Shown: positions 10,154-19,171 of the stretch, one piece after another
Layout of the letters: the number at the start of each line of letters is the position of its first letter
How positions within the stretch are numbered: the stretch's first letter is position 1
Made by a program: the position numbers and the translations under genes
Notes under the pieces: generated by a model
The model's database searches: none
Seen by the model: only the letters and a program-made list of their open reading frames with translations
What the model was told of the DNA's origin: nothing
Assembly (NCBI RefSeq): GCF_913054185.1
Contig: NZ_CAJXIV010000032.1
Coordinates: 1-38,714 of the forward strand
From: an uncultured Shimia sp.
GTDB taxonomy: Bacteria; Pseudomonadota; Alphaproteobacteria; Rhodobacterales; Rhodobacteraceae
DNA: 38,714 nucleotides
Direction: 5' to 3'

Positions 10154-11454
10154 CCACTGACAAAAACTGGAGCGCCCGCAAGCCGCTGTGGATTGGTGGG
10201 CTGGCACTTGCCATGCTTGTCCTTGGATTTGGCGCCTGGGCGGTTGGCACGGAAATTGCCGGCGCAATTGTGACTTCCGGTCGTGTCGAAGTGGACCGCA
10301 ATCGCCAGATTGTGCAGCATATTGACGGTGGTGTGGTCACAGATATCAAAGTCGAAGAAGGCGATCGGGTCGAGCTTGGCCAAATTCTGATGCAACTGGA
10401 CGAGGCGGAACTGACGCTGGAACTCACCGTCACCGAGGGCCAACTTTGGGAGCTGATGGCGCGCCGTGGCCGTCTGGATGCTGAGCGCGACGACGCGCAG
10501 GAGATTGTGTTTGACCCCGGGTTGGTGGAAATTGCGGAGACCTCGCAAGAGGCCGCAGACCTTATGGCGGGGCAAAGCCGCCTGTTTGCGGCCCGCACCG
10601 ATACTCTCAACAGAAACCTCGACCAATTGGGCAAGCGCAAAGCGCAAATTCAAAGCCAGATCGTTGGTATCGACGCACAAAATGTTGCACTCAATCAACA
10701 GCTTGACCTGATCAAAGCGGAACTGTCCGATCAGCAGGCGCTGTTGGACAAAGGCTTGGCCCAGGCCTCCCGTGTTCTCTCCCTGCGCCGCGAAGAGGCC
10801 TCATTGGCGGGGCGTGTCGGCGAATTGCTGGCCAGCCGCGCCCAGGCTGAAGGTCGGGTCACTGAGATTGAAATCGAGGCGCTTAAACTCGCCAGCACCC
10901 GCCGCGAGGAGGCGATCACGACCTTGCGTGATCTGCGTTACCGGGAGCTGGAGCTGTCCGAGCGCCGCCGCCACCTGTTGTCCAAAATCGAAAACCTCGA
11001 TATCCGCGCCCCCGTTGCCGGCTTGGTTTACGGTTTGCAGGTGTTTGCCTCACAGTCGGTCATCCAACCCGCAGAGCCGCTGCTGTACATAGTTCCGCAA
11101 GACCGTCCGCTAATTGCGGCTGTTCAGGTGCCCACCATTCACGTGGATCAGGTCTTCCCGGGGCAAACCGTCACGCTGAAGTTCTCAGCTTTTGATCAAC
11201 GCACGACACCGGACCTCGAAGGCAGCGTGGTGCACATCTCTGCGGATGCGTTCCAGGATGATCAGACTGGAGGCTCATTTTACAAAGCGGAAATCGAACT
11301 GCTTGAGGGCGAAGTCGAAAAACTGCCCGCCGAAGCGTCGCTTGTGCCGGGCATGCCCGTGGATGCCTTTTTCCGCACCCGTGACCGAACCCCGTGGGAA
11401 TATCTGACAAAACCACTAACGGATTATTTTGTGAGGGCCTTCCGCGAAAGCTGA
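10150..11454 (+). CDS. Type I secretion membrane fusion protein, HlyD/PrtE family
   Basis: 434 residues. It is the periplasmic adaptor that links the secretion ATPase to an outer-membrane TolC-like channel. One N-terminal membrane helix (residues about 12-38, LWIGGLALAMLVLGFGAWAV) is followed by a biotinyl-lipoyl half (VQHIDGGVVTDIKVEEGDRV), a long coiled coil (about 100-290, with many Leu, Glu, Arg) and the second lipoyl half (NLDIRAPVAGLVYGLQVFA). The C-terminal signature is PGMPVDAFFRTRDRTPWEYL, typical of the PrtE/HlyD group. Its ATG overlaps the stop of the ATPase gene, so the two are translationally coupled. The TolC component must be encoded elsewhere. Confidence 0.93.
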   Translation: MTTDKNWSARKPLWIGGLALAMLVLGFGAWAVGTEIAGAIVTSGRVEVDRNRQIVQHIDGGVVTDIKVEEGDRVELGQILMQLDEAELTLELTVTEGQLWELMARRGRLDAERDDAQEIVFDPGLVEIAETSQEAADLMAGQSRLFAARTDTLNRNLDQLGKRKAQIQSQIVGIDAQNVALNQQLDLIKAELSDQQALLDKGLAQASRVLSLRREEASLAGRVGELLASRAQAEGRVTEIEIEALKLASTRREEAITTLRDLRYRELELSERRRHLLSKIENLDIRAPVAGLVYGLQVFASQSVIQPAEPLLYIVPQDRPLIAAVQVPTIHVDQVFPGQTVTLKFSAFDQRTTPDLEGSVVHISADAFQDDQTGGSFYKAEIELLEGEVEKLPAEASLVPGMPVDAFFRTRDRTPWEYLTKPLTDYFVRAFRES

Positions 11455-11529
11455 CCTTGCATTTCGCGCTTTTCAAATTCGATTTTGCGGTCTAGCGTCG
11501 CCGCAAACATCGCATATGGAGAGCACGTG

Positions 11530-11991
11530 ATGAGCGCGATTGAAGCACGCCTGAAAGAACTGGGAATTACTCTTCCGGACATGGCCGCCCCTGCGGCCAA
11601 TTATGTTCCTTACGTTGTTGTGGGTGACATGGTCTATGTCTCTGGTCAGATTTCAATGACAGAAGCAGGCTTTACCACCGGAAAAGTGGGCGCCGACCTG
11701 ACCACAGAAGAAGGTGTGGCTGCTGCGCAGACATGTGCCGTGGGTTTGCTGGCCGCCCTAAAAGCAGCTTGTGGTGGTGACATCGATCGCTTGGTTCAAG
11801 TGGTCAAACTGGTGGGCTTTGTGAATTCCACTCCAGAGTTCACCGATCAGCCAAAGGTCATCAACGGCGCGTCGGACTTTATGGTCGAGGCGCTGGGCGA
11901 TAAAGGCCGCCACGCCCGGTCTGCGGTTTCTGCTGGCTCGCTGCCATTTGGCGTGGCTGTGGAAATCGAAGGCATTTTCCAGATTTCCTAA
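11530..11991 (+). CDS. RidA family protein
   Basis: 153 residues, cytoplasmic. RidA/YjgF proteins hydrolyse reactive enamine/imine intermediates from PLP enzymes; this longer form belongs to a RidA subgroup whose substrate is often unproven. Family features are the YVPYVVVGDMVYVSGQI strand, GDIDRLVQVVKLVGFVNS and the end RHARSAVSAGSLPFGVAVEIE, with the arginine that binds the substrate carboxylate in active RidA. GGAGAG lies about six bases before the ATG at 11530. It begins a four-gene run on the plus strand; the next start is one base after its stop. Confidence 0.9.
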   Translation: MSAIEARLKELGITLPDMAAPAANYVPYVVVGDMVYVSGQISMTEAGFTTGKVGADLTTEEGVAAAQTCAVGLLAALKAACGGDIDRLVQVVKLVGFVNSTPEFTDQPKVINGASDFMVEALGDKGRHARSAVSAGSLPFGVAVEIEGIFQIS

Positions 11992-11992
11992 C

Positions 11993-12751
11993 ATGCTCGA
12001 CAAACGGTTCTTGGATGCGCCCATTGCGCACCGGGCCCTGCATGATGTCGACGATGGCCGCCCGGAAAACAGCCGGGCGGCGATTGAGGCGGCTATCGCG
12101 CAGGGCTTTGGCATTGAAATTGACCTGCAACTGTCCTCAGACGGGGTGGCCATGGCGTTCCATGACTACCAATTGCAGCGTTTGGCGAAAGCCAAGGGCG
12201 CCGTGCGTCAGCACACTGCTGCGGCGCTGGGCGCGATTCCGTTGATTGGCGGGGACGAAGGCATCCCAACCTTTGCCGAAGTGTTGGACTTGGTGGCTGG
12301 CCGCGTGCCGCTTCTGATCGAATTCAAAGATCAGGACGGCATCATGGGCCCCAACGTCGGTGACCTCGAAGCGTCAGCGGCACGAGCGGTGCAAGGCTAT
12401 GACGGACCACTGGCTTTCATGGCGTTCAATCCCCACTGCGTCGCTGCCCTGCGCGATCTTGCGCCAGATGTGCCACGCGGATTGACCACCGATCCGTTTC
12501 ATGCGGACGGATGGCCCTTGTTGCCAGAAACGGTTCGGACGCGACTGAAGTCCATTCCGGATTATGACGCGATTGGTGCCTGCTTTATCAGTCACAGCGT
12601 GGACGATCTGCAATCGCCTGAGGTCGCGAGGCTCAAAGCGCACGGTGCCACAGTCCTATGTTGGACCGTGACGTCCGCGGTACAAGAGCAAGAGGCGCGC
12701 GGTATTGTCGATAACGTCACTTTTGAGGGCTACGTGCCAAAGGGCAGCTAG
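11993..12751 (+). CDS. Glycerophosphodiester phosphodiesterase (GDPD family)
   Basis: 252 residues, no signal peptide, so probably cytoplasmic (UgpQ-like). It would cleave glycerophosphodiesters to glycerol 3-phosphate and an alcohol. The catalytic pattern is intact: IAHRALHD, RPENSRAAIEAAI, then FGIEIDLQLSSDGVAMAFHD, giving the His-Arg pair, the metal-binding Glu/Asp set and the second His. The later LIEFKDQ strand and the near-C-terminal LCWTVTS and DNVTFEGYVP also fit. The ATG at 11993 follows the ridA stop by one base. Substrate likely comes from lipid turnover; the sequence does not say which. Confidence 0.92.
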   Translation: MLDKRFLDAPIAHRALHDVDDGRPENSRAAIEAAIAQGFGIEIDLQLSSDGVAMAFHDYQLQRLAKAKGAVRQHTAAALGAIPLIGGDEGIPTFAEVLDLVAGRVPLLIEFKDQDGIMGPNVGDLEASAARAVQGYDGPLAFMAFNPHCVAALRDLAPDVPRGLTTDPFHADGWPLLPETVRTRLKSIPDYDAIGACFISHSVDDLQSPEVARLKAHGATVLCWTVTSAVQEQEARGIVDNVTFEGYVPKGS

Positions 12752-12826
12752 TATTGGTTGCCCTAAAAGTGATTTGTCTCGCGCCTTACATCGTAGCAGG
12801 TACACTACCATTAAGGAGGCGCGGGC

Positions 12827-14014
12827 ATGGATGGTGATCCCATCGAAATCACACTACACCAGTCGCTGGACAGCATTCCGGCGACTGAGTGGGACGCCTG
12901 CGCCGATCCCGTGCCGAGTGCATCTGGCCGCCCACAAAACCCGTTTGTCACCCACCGCTTTTTACGCGCACTTGAAGAGAGCGGCAGTATCGGCTCTGGC
13001 ACCGGCTGGCTGCCCCGCCACCTAACCGCCCAAGCGGGCGGCGAGACCATCGCAGTGGCGCCCATGTACATCAAACAGCACAGCCAGGGCGAATACGTCT
13101 TTGACCACAATTGGGCCCATGCCTATGAGCAGGCGGGTGGGCGCTATTACCCCAAACTCCAAACCGCTGTACCGTTTTCTCCGGTCACAGGTCGCCGCCT
13201 GCTGACCCGTCCGGGCTGGGAAGCCACTGGCCAATCCGCCTTGGTGCAAGGCATGGTGCAGGTAGGCACCGACAACGGTCTCAGCGGCGCGCACATCACC
13301 TTTTGCACCGAACAGGAGGCGCAAAACGGTTTGGCCATGGGTCTGCTGCATCGCACTGGTCAACAATTTCACTGGCTGAACGAAGGTTACGCCAGCTTTG
13401 ACGCCTTTTTAGATGCACTCTCGTCGCGAAAACGCAAAAACATCCGCAAGGAACGTGCCCAAGCCCAAGCCTTTGGCGGTACCATCACCTGCCTGACAGG
13501 CGACGACATCAAGCCGTACCACTGGGACGCAATGTGGCGGTTTTACCAAGACACAGGCGCGCGCAAATGGGGCACGCCTTACCTGACCCGGACCTTCTTG
13601 GATATCCTTCACCAAACCATGCGGGATGACACGCTTCTGATCTTTGCCGAGCGCGACGGTGTGCCCGTCGCCGGGGCGATGAACATGATTGGCAGTGACA
13701 CATTGTTTGGCCGCTATTGGGGCTGCATCGAGCATCATCCGGCATTGCACTTCGAACTGTGCTATTATCAAGCGATGGACTGGGCCATTGCGCAGGGCCT
13801 ATCTTCGGTGGAGGCCGGCGCACAGGGGGAGCACAAGCTGGCACGTGGTTATCTGCCGGTGACCACCCACTCACTGCACTGGATCCAAGACCCGGGCTTT
13901 CGCGACGCCATTGATCGCTACCTGCAGGAAGAGCGGATGGCGGTTAGCCAAGATGTCGAAGTGCTCACCAGCTACGGCCCGTTTAAACGCGGCAACGAGG
14001 AGGACCACGAATGA
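12827..14014 (+). CDS. COG3146 (DUF482) GNAT-fold acyltransferase
   Basis: 395 residues, cytoplasmic. The sequence matches the COG3146 family, often labelled peptidoglycan-biosynthesis-like or predicted N-acyltransferase, with a double GNAT fold like FemX/Fem transferases. Family landmarks are [83 protein letters not shown] and [16 protein letters not shown]. The substrate is not known. The start has a near-perfect AAGGAGG Shine-Dalgarno sequence about nine bases ahead. It overlaps the pterin dehydratase gene by four bases, so the two are coupled; 75 bases separate it from the GDPD gene. Confidence 0.88.
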   Translation: MDGDPIEITLHQSLDSIPATEWDACADPVPSASGRPQNPFVTHRFLRALEESGSIGSGTGWLPRHLTAQAGGETIAVAPMYIKQHSQGEYVFDHNWAHAYEQAGGRYYPKLQTAVPFSPVTGRRLLTRPGWEATGQSALVQGMVQVGTDNGLSGAHITFCTEQEAQNGLAMGLLHRTGQQFHWLNEGYASFDAFLDALSSRKRKNIRKERAQAQAFGGTITCLTGDDIKPYHWDAMWRFYQDTGARKWGTPYLTRTFLDILHQTMRDDTLLIFAERDGVPVAGAMNMIGSDTLFGRYWGCIEHHPALHFELCYYQAMDWAIAQGLSSVEAGAQGEHKLARGYLPVTTHSLHWIQDPGFRDAIDRYLQEERMAVSQDVEVLTSYGPFKRGNEEDHE

Positions 14015-14313
14015 CCGAAAAACTCAGTCAGGCCGCCCGCGATGCGGTGATGGAGCCGATTTTGCAAAGTGGCTGGGCCTATTGCGAAGACCGCGACGCG
14101 ATCCGCAAATCCTTTGTGTTTGCAAATTTTGTTGAAGCTTTTGGTTGGATGACCAAAGCCGCCATCTGGGCCGAGAAATGGAACCACCACCCGGAATGGA
14201 CCAACGTTTACAAAACGGTGGATGTGACGCTGACCACCCACGATGTGGGGGGCATTTCTGCTCTGGATGCCAAGCTGGCTCGCAAAATGGATGTTCTATT
14301 CGGAGAGGCCTGA
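14011..14313 (+). CDS. 4a-hydroxytetrahydrobiopterin dehydratase (PCD/DCoH)
   Basis: 100 residues, full length. It dehydrates pterin-4a-carbinolamine, the product of aromatic amino acid hydroxylases, regenerating the pterin cofactor. The active-site pattern is clear: [29 protein letters not shown], then [10 protein letters not shown], containing the His-His-Pro, a Trp/Tyr and the second His. The ATG overlaps the previous gene's stop (ATGA). No phenylalanine hydroxylase gene is nearby, so it may serve a distant hydroxylase or a molybdopterin-linked role proposed for some bacterial members. Confidence 0.93.
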   Translation: MTEKLSQAARDAVMEPILQSGWAYCEDRDAIRKSFVFANFVEAFGWMTKAAIWAEKWNHHPEWTNVYKTVDVTLTTHDVGGISALDAKLARKMDVLFGEA

Positions 14314-14351
14314 CACGCTCGCGCAGCCCGCCAGGCCAAATCTTACGCCGC

Positions 14352-14840
14352 TTATAGCGCGGAAACCATAGTTTCACCCGCGCTGATTTCGCAGGTGCCC
14401 GGTGCCTCTTCGACGTTCAAAATTTTGAACTCACCATCTTCGATCATCGCCGCATAGCGCTTGGAACGGTTCACAAACCCAATCGCCGGTACGCTGAAGT
14501 CCAGGCCCATCGCAGTGGTCAGATCGCCCGTTGGGTCTGCCAATAAAGTCACGCCTGCATCTGCCGCGTTGTTGGCCTTGTCCCAAGCATCCATCACAAA
14601 CGGATCGTTGACCGACACGCAAATCACTTCATCCACGCCTTTGCCTTTCAGCGCGTTCACATTGCGCATGAAGCTTGGCAAATGTGCGCTGCTACACGTG
14701 GACGTAAAGGCCCCCGGCAGGCCAAACAAAACAACTTTGCGCCCTTTGGTCAGGCTCTCAACTGACACTGGCTCCGGTCCTTCTGCGCCCACTTTCATCA
14801 GCGTGCCTTCGGGGATTTTATCTCCGATAGAAATACTCAT
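14352..14840 (-). CDS. Peroxiredoxin, Prx5/AhpE-like (glutaredoxin-type redoxin)
   Basis: 162 residues, cytoplasmic. It reduces hydroperoxides. The peroxidatic cysteine is Cys49 in the motif P-x3-T-x2-C (PGAFTSTC), with the Prx5 hallmark VICVSVNDPFVMDAW and a second cysteine near the end (APGTCEISAGE). The usual PGAFTPTC has a serine in place of the second proline here, which is a mild change. The start is either ATG 14840 (MSISIGDKIPEG, matching relatives) or ATG 14855, which has CAGGGA upstream and adds five residues. It converges with the pterin dehydratase gene and is divergent from the FAD reductase. Confidence 0.92.
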   Translation of the reverse strand: MSISIGDKIPEGTLMKVGAEGPEPVSVESLTKGRKVVLFGLPGAFTSTCSSAHLPSFMRNVNALKGKGVDEVICVSVNDPFVMDAWDKANNAADAGVTLLADPTGDLTTAMGLDFSVPAIGFVNRSKRYAAMIEDGEFKILNVEEAPGTCEISAGETMVSAL

Positions 14841-14922
14841 CTGTGATACTCTCATTGCGTTTCCCTGAACCTGCGATATAGGCTCGCCAACGGCTTAGGC
14901 AATGGGTTTGAGGGAGAGTGAC

Positions 14923-16131
14923 GTGACGCACGTTGTTGTGATTGGGGCAGGGCAGGCAGGCGCGGCTTGTGTGGCCAAATTGCGCGCCAAAGGCTTTGAC
15001 GGGGACATCACCCTGATTGGGGCCGAAACCGCGCCACCGTACCAACGTCCTCCGCTCTCCAAGAAATACCTACTTGGCGACATGGACCTCGAGCGCCTCT
15101 ACCTGCGCCCGGAGAGCTACTATCGGGATCAAAACATCACCTTGCGTCTGGGCACCACTGTTGAGGCCATCGACACTGCCACGCAAACCGTCAGCATGCC
15201 CAACGAAACGTTGGCCTACGATCATCTTGTCTTAACCACCGGCGCGTCGCCCATTCGCTTGCCAGCTGCCATCGGCGGTGATCTCGACGGCGTCTATACT
15301 GTGCGCAATCTGGCAGACGTCGACGCCATGACACCGGAATTCACCGAAGGCCGTCACGTCTTGATTGTTGGCGGGGGATACATCGGCCTCGAAGCCGCTG
15401 CTGTGGCCGCCTCCAAGGGTCTGAAAGTGACACTGGTGGAAATGTCCGGCCGTATCCTGCAACGGGTCGCCGCCAAAGAAACCAGCGATTACTTCCGCGC
15501 CCTGCACAGCTCGCATGGTGTTGAGATCCTCGAAGGCACAGCTCTGGAAAGCCTCTCTGGTGACACCCGTGTGACCTCTGCCAAATTGTCCGGCGACCGC
15601 GAAATGGCCGTGGATTTCGTGATTGTCGGCGTTGGCATCCGCCCTGACACCCCTCTGGCCAAGGCCGCAGGCCTTTCGCTCGACAATGGCATCGCCACCG
15701 ACGATCAAGGCCGCACCAGCGCGCCCAACGTCTGGTCCGCAGGCGACTGCGCCTCTTTCCCTTACAAAGCCGCCCGCATCCGACTGGAAAGCGTGCCCAA
15801 CGCGATTGATCAGGCCGAAGTGGTGGCCGAAAACATCCTCGGCGCGGAGAAAACCTACATAGCCAAACCATGGTTCTGGTCTGACCAATATGACGTGAAG
15901 CTGCAAATCGCAGGTCTCAACACCGGTTTTGACACCATTGTCACCCGCGACAGCAGCACCGGCGCAATCTCGTTTTGGTACTACAAAGGCGACACCCTGT
16001 TGGCGGTTGATGCCATGAATGCCCCGCGCGACTACATGGTCGGCAAGCGTCTGATCGAAGGGGGTAAATCCCCATCACACGATATGGTGGCCGACATGAA
16101 CACCGACATCAAAGACCTGATGCGTCTCTAA
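14923..16131 (+). CDS. FAD-dependent pyridine nucleotide reductase (ferredoxin/rubredoxin reductase type)
   Basis: 402 residues, cytoplasmic. It has the FAD Rossmann site at the very N-terminus (VVVIGAGQAGAACVAKLR), the NAD site at about 150 (VLIVGGGYIGLEAAAV), the second FAD motif VWSAGDCASFP and a C-terminal reductase domain (WFWSDQYDVKLQIAGL). This is the layout of putidaredoxin/rhodocoxin-type reductases that pass electrons from NAD(P)H to a [2Fe-2S] ferredoxin for a P450 or Rieske oxygenase. No such partner is in the window, so its role is open. The GTG at 14923 is preferred because AGGGAGAG lies just ahead; an ATG 21 bases upstream has none. rsmD follows nine bases later. Confidence 0.9.
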   Translation: MTHVVVIGAGQAGAACVAKLRAKGFDGDITLIGAETAPPYQRPPLSKKYLLGDMDLERLYLRPESYYRDQNITLRLGTTVEAIDTATQTVSMPNETLAYDHLVLTTGASPIRLPAAIGGDLDGVYTVRNLADVDAMTPEFTEGRHVLIVGGGYIGLEAAAVAASKGLKVTLVEMSGRILQRVAAKETSDYFRALHSSHGVEILEGTALESLSGDTRVTSAKLSGDREMAVDFVIVGVGIRPDTPLAKAAGLSLDNGIATDDQGRTSAPNVWSAGDCASFPYKAARIRLESVPNAIDQAEVVAENILGAEKTYIAKPWFWSDQYDVKLQIAGLNTGFDTIVTRDSSTGAISFWYYKGDTLLAVDAMNAPRDYMVGKRLIEGGKSPSHDMVADMNTDIKDLMRL

Positions 16132-16140
16132 GGAGCCCCT

Positions 16141-16713
16141 ATGCGGATCATTGGCGGAGAATGGCGCGGCATCGCGCTTGCGGCAGTTGGCAAAGGCGAT
16201 CAGGGCAAACACCTGCGCCCCACCACAGATCGTGTACGCGAAAGCCTATTCAATGTGCTGCAAGGCGGTAAGTTGGGCGACCCGATCACTGACGCCCGCG
16301 TATTGGATCTCTTCGCTGGCACCGGCGCGTTGGGCCTTGAAGCGGTCTCACGTGGCGCCACGTCGGTGACCTTTGTCGATGACGGTCGCGTGGCGAGCAA
16401 CCTTATCCGCGACAACATCCGCAAAACCTGCGGTACCCAATCTGCCAATCTGATCAAAGCTGACGCCACGCGCCTGCCGCAAAACCCCGATGCGCCTTAT
16501 GATCTGATCTTTCTCGATCCGCCTTATGGCAAATCCATGGGCCAGAAAGCCCTGTCCGTCGCCACGCAAAACGGCTGGATCAGCGACGATGCTCTGATTG
16601 TCTGGGAAGAAAATACACCCCAAGTCGCACCAGAAGGCTTCACGCAGCGTGATCAGCGTAAATACGGCGATACATGGATGACGTTTCTGGAGGTCGCGGG
16701 CGCAAAAGACTAA
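16141..16713 (+). CDS. rsmD: 16S rRNA (guanine966-N2)-methyltransferase RsmD
   Basis: 190 residues. RsmD methylates G966 of 16S rRNA in the assembled 30S subunit. The N-terminal MRIIGGEWRG and LRPTTDRVRESLFNVL are family signatures. The SAM-binding loop is VLDLFAGTGALGLEAVSRGA and the catalytic motif is DPPY in LIFLDPPYGKSMG. AAGGAG lies a few bases before the ATG. It is on the same strand as, and nine bases after, the FAD reductase, so the two may share a transcript. It converges with map. Confidence 0.95.
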   Translation: MRIIGGEWRGIALAAVGKGDQGKHLRPTTDRVRESLFNVLQGGKLGDPITDARVLDLFAGTGALGLEAVSRGATSVTFVDDGRVASNLIRDNIRKTCGTQSANLIKADATRLPQNPDAPYDLIFLDPPYGKSMGQKALSVATQNGWISDDALIVWEENTPQVAPEGFTQRDQRKYGDTWMTFLEVAGAKD

Positions 16714-16740
16714 GCGCCCGCCAACATCTCAAAAGACCAC

Positions 16741-17607
16741 TTACTTCCAGGTCGGGTGATACAGCCCGCCTTTGGACAAGGTGAAAATGTCCACACCATC
16801 TGCGGTCACACCCACGGAATGCTCAAACTGCGCCGACAGGGATTTGTCCCGCGTTACCGCTGTCCAATCGTCGGCCAGCACTTTGGTTTCCGGACGGCCC
16901 ATGTTCAACATCGGCTCAATGGTGAAGAACATGCCTTCTTCCAGCACCGGTCCACTGCCCGCGCGGCCATAGTGCAGCACGTTGGGTGGTGAGTGGAACA
17001 CCCGGCCCAACCCGTGACCACAGAAATCGCGCACCACCGACATGCGCTGGCGCTCGGCATAAGTCTGGATCGCGTTGCCAATGTCGCCAAAGGTGTTGCC
17101 CGGCTTCACCGCTTCAATGCCCAGCATCAGCGCGTCATGGGTGACTTGAATGAGCTTCTTGGCAAAGCCTTTGGGTTTGCCTGCCACATACATGCGGCTT
17201 GTGTCGCCGTACCAACCATCAACCACCACGGTCACATCGATGTTCAGAATATCACCGTCGCGCAGCTTGTCGTCATCGCGCATCGGGTCTTCTTTGCGCG
17301 CGCTGGTCTCTTTGTTCCACTTCGGGATCGGGCTGCCGGGGATGCCGTGACAGACCACATGGTTCACGCTGATACAACTCGCGTGTTCGTAGCCGCGATA
17401 GCCGATGGTTGCTGAGGTTGCGCCTGCCGCATCAACCTGCGCCTCGATCAGCCGATCCAGCTCCTTGGTGGTCTGGCCCGGAAACACGTACTCTGCGATG
17501 TTATCCAGAATCTGCGACGCCAAGGCCCCAGCCTTGTGCATGCCCGCGTGGTCTTCTGGCGAGTAGAGGTCGATGCTATCGCGAGTCTTGCGGCGTTTGC
17601 CGATCAT
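16741..17607 (-). CDS. map: Type I methionine aminopeptidase
   Basis: 288 residues, slightly longer than E. coli Map (264). It removes the initiator methionine from new proteins. The five metal ligands are seen in LNIDVTVVVDGWYGDTSRM (two Asp), FCGHGLGRVFH (His), FFTIEPM (Glu) and SAQFEHSVGVT (Glu). The substrate-side VNHVVCHGIP is present. The extra length comes partly from a charged insert before the first ligand (KWNKETSARKEDPMRDDDKL), which I believe is common in Rhodobacterales Map. GGAGCAC precedes the ATG. It follows sfsA by 83 bases on the same strand. Confidence 0.94.
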   Translation of the reverse strand: MIGKRRKTRDSIDLYSPEDHAGMHKAGALASQILDNIAEYVFPGQTTKELDRLIEAQVDAAGATSATIGYRGYEHASCISVNHVVCHGIPGSPIPKWNKETSARKEDPMRDDDKLRDGDILNIDVTVVVDGWYGDTSRMYVAGKPKGFAKKLIQVTHDALMLGIEAVKPGNTFGDIGNAIQTYAERQRMSVVRDFCGHGLGRVFHSPPNVLHYGRAGSGPVLEEGMFFTIEPMLNMGRPETKVLADDWTAVTRDKSLSAQFEHSVGVTADGVDIFTLSKGGLYHPTWK

Positions 17608-17690
17608 GTGAAGTGCTCCATCACGTGTGGTTTGCGGCTATGTAAGCGTAAATTCTTAAAACTGCTAGAGCTTAGGGATGCCACTTTGTG

Positions 17691-18404
17691 TCACTGGCTC
17701 GCATAGGCAAAGGGCAGGGGGGCACCAATCGTAATCTGCGTTGGAGAAATGTCACACCCATAGGCCAACACTTGAACACCCGCCGCCCGCGCCCGTTGGA
17801 AAGTCGCCGCATAGGTTGGATCAATATCTGGGGCGAGGGTGACGCGCTCTGCATCGGTGCGTTGTACCAGATACAACATCATCGCCTCATGGCCTTGGTC
17901 AATCATGGCCATGAGTTCCTCAAGATGTTTGGTTCCCCGCGCGGTCACGCTGTCCGGAAACTCTGCCACGCTCTCTTCGCGGCTCAAGGTCACAGACTTC
18001 ACTTCCAGGTACAGGTCCTTGCGTCCTTCACCCGACAGCAGAAAATCAATCCGGCTGTTTGTGCCGTACTTCACCTCCGGCCGCACACTCTCATAGTTCG
18101 CGAGTTCCGGCACCTTATGCGCCAACAATGCGGCCTTTAACGCACGGTTCGGCACTGAGGTATCTACGCCAGTGAAATGCCCATTCTCATGGTCTACCAA
18201 ACGCCAGCCATATTTCAGCTTTTTCTTGGGATCGTCGTTCGGCTCCAGCCAAATTTTGATGCCCTCCTCCTTCAGCCCCATCATCGAGCCGGGATTGGCG
18301 CAATGCGCGGTCACTTCGCGCCCATCTTCAAGGCGAACGTCAGCAAGGAACCGTTTGTAGCGGCGAATAAGCACGGCGGGAACGAGAGGGGTTTGAAAGC
18401 GCAT
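17691..18404 (-). CDS. sfsA: DNA/RNA nuclease SfsA
   Basis: 237 residues, cytoplasmic. SfsA was first described as a sugar fermentation stimulation protein and carries a PD-(D/E)XK nuclease fold; its cellular role is unsettled. Family signatures are the N-terminal LVPAVLIRRYKRFLADVRLEDG, AHCANPGSMMGLKEEG, the catalytic region SRIDFLLSG...LYLEVKSVTL (Asp and Glu-x-Lys), and the end GCDISPTQITIGAPLPF. The ATG at 18404 lacks a strong ribosome site. It is upstream of map on the same strand and divergent from the CinA-like gene with 47 bases between. Confidence 0.93.
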   Translation of the reverse strand: MRFQTPLVPAVLIRRYKRFLADVRLEDGREVTAHCANPGSMMGLKEEGIKIWLEPNDDPKKKLKYGWRLVDHENGHFTGVDTSVPNRALKAALLAHKVPELANYESVRPEVKYGTNSRIDFLLSGEGRKDLYLEVKSVTLSREESVAEFPDSVTARGTKHLEELMAMIDQGHEAMMLYLVQRTDAERVTLAPDIDPTYAATFQRARAAGVQVLAYGCDISPTQITIGAPLPFAYASQ

Positions 18405-18451
18405 GTCACAGGCCTATACCTGCGGTGACGCACTGACAAGGACATGAGATC

Positions 18452-19171
18452 ATGGCAAATCCAACCGCAGCCATGCTGGTGATTGGCGACGAAATCCTTT
18501 CCGGCCGCACCCGCGATGCCAACATGTATTTCCTTGCCGGTGAACTGACCAAACACGGCATTGATTTGACCGAAGTGCGCGTGGTGTCCGACAATGCGCC
18601 AGCCATTGTGGTCGCGGTGAAGCAACTGTCAGACGCCAATGAACATGTTTTCACGTCAGGCGGCATTGGCCCCACCCATGATGACATCACCGCCGACTGC
18701 ATTGCTGAGGCCTTTGGCAAACACATCGACGTGCGTGCGGACGCCGCTGCGTTGTTGCAGGCGCATTATGACAATGCTGGACAGGAGTTTAACGACGCCC
18801 GCAAACGCATGGCCCGTATTCCGGACGACGCCACGCTGATCGACAATCCAGTCTCCGTTGCACCGGGTTTTCGTTTGGAAAACGTCTACGTCATGGCCGG
18901 CGTGCCTGCCGTGTTTCAGGCCATGGTCGCCAGCGTTCTGCCAACTCTCACAGGGGGGGCGCCACTCTTGAGCCAAACCCTGCGCATTGAACGCGGCGAA
19001 GGTGACATTGCCGGTCCTCTGGCCAAACTGGCCGAAGAGTTTTCTGACCTGTCCATTGGCTCATACCCTTATCAACGCAACGGTGCTTACGGGTCTAATA
19101 TCGTCATTCGTGGCACAGACGGCGCGCGCATTGACGCGGCCATCACCAAACTCTCCGGTCTTTTCCAATGA
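18452..19171 (+). CDS. Molybdopterin-binding domain protein (CinA N-terminal type)
   Basis: 239 residues. The protein is the MoCF/CinA-N domain alone: AAMLVIGDEILSGRTRDAN at the N-terminus, VFTSGGIGPTHDDITADCIAEAFG in the middle and APGFRLENVYVMAGVPAVFQAM later. Full-length CinA has in addition a C-terminal nicotinamide-nucleotide amidase; it is missing here, as in many alphaproteobacteria where the two are separate genes. The family is linked to molybdopterin binding or ADP-ribose/NMN metabolism; the substrate of this form is not proven. AAGGA lies about ten bases before the ATG. It leads a run of four plus-strand genes, overlapping the next by four bases. Confidence 0.88.
   Translation: MANPTAAMLVIGDEILSGRTRDANMYFLAGELTKHGIDLTEVRVVSDNAPAIVVAVKQLSDANEHVFTSGGIGPTHDDITADCIAEAFGKHIDVRADAAALLQAHYDNAGQEFNDARKRMARIPDDATLIDNPVSVAPGFRLENVYVMAGVPAVFQAMVASVLPTLTGGAPLLSQTLRIERGEGDIAGPLAKLAEEFSDLSIGSYPYQRNGAYGSNIVIRGTDGARIDAAITKLSGLFQ

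Noticed and set aside
11484-11507. TTTGCGG/CCGCAAA hairpin before ridA as a terminator of the secretion genes
   Set aside because: Ten-base loop and no T-run follow; could be chance.
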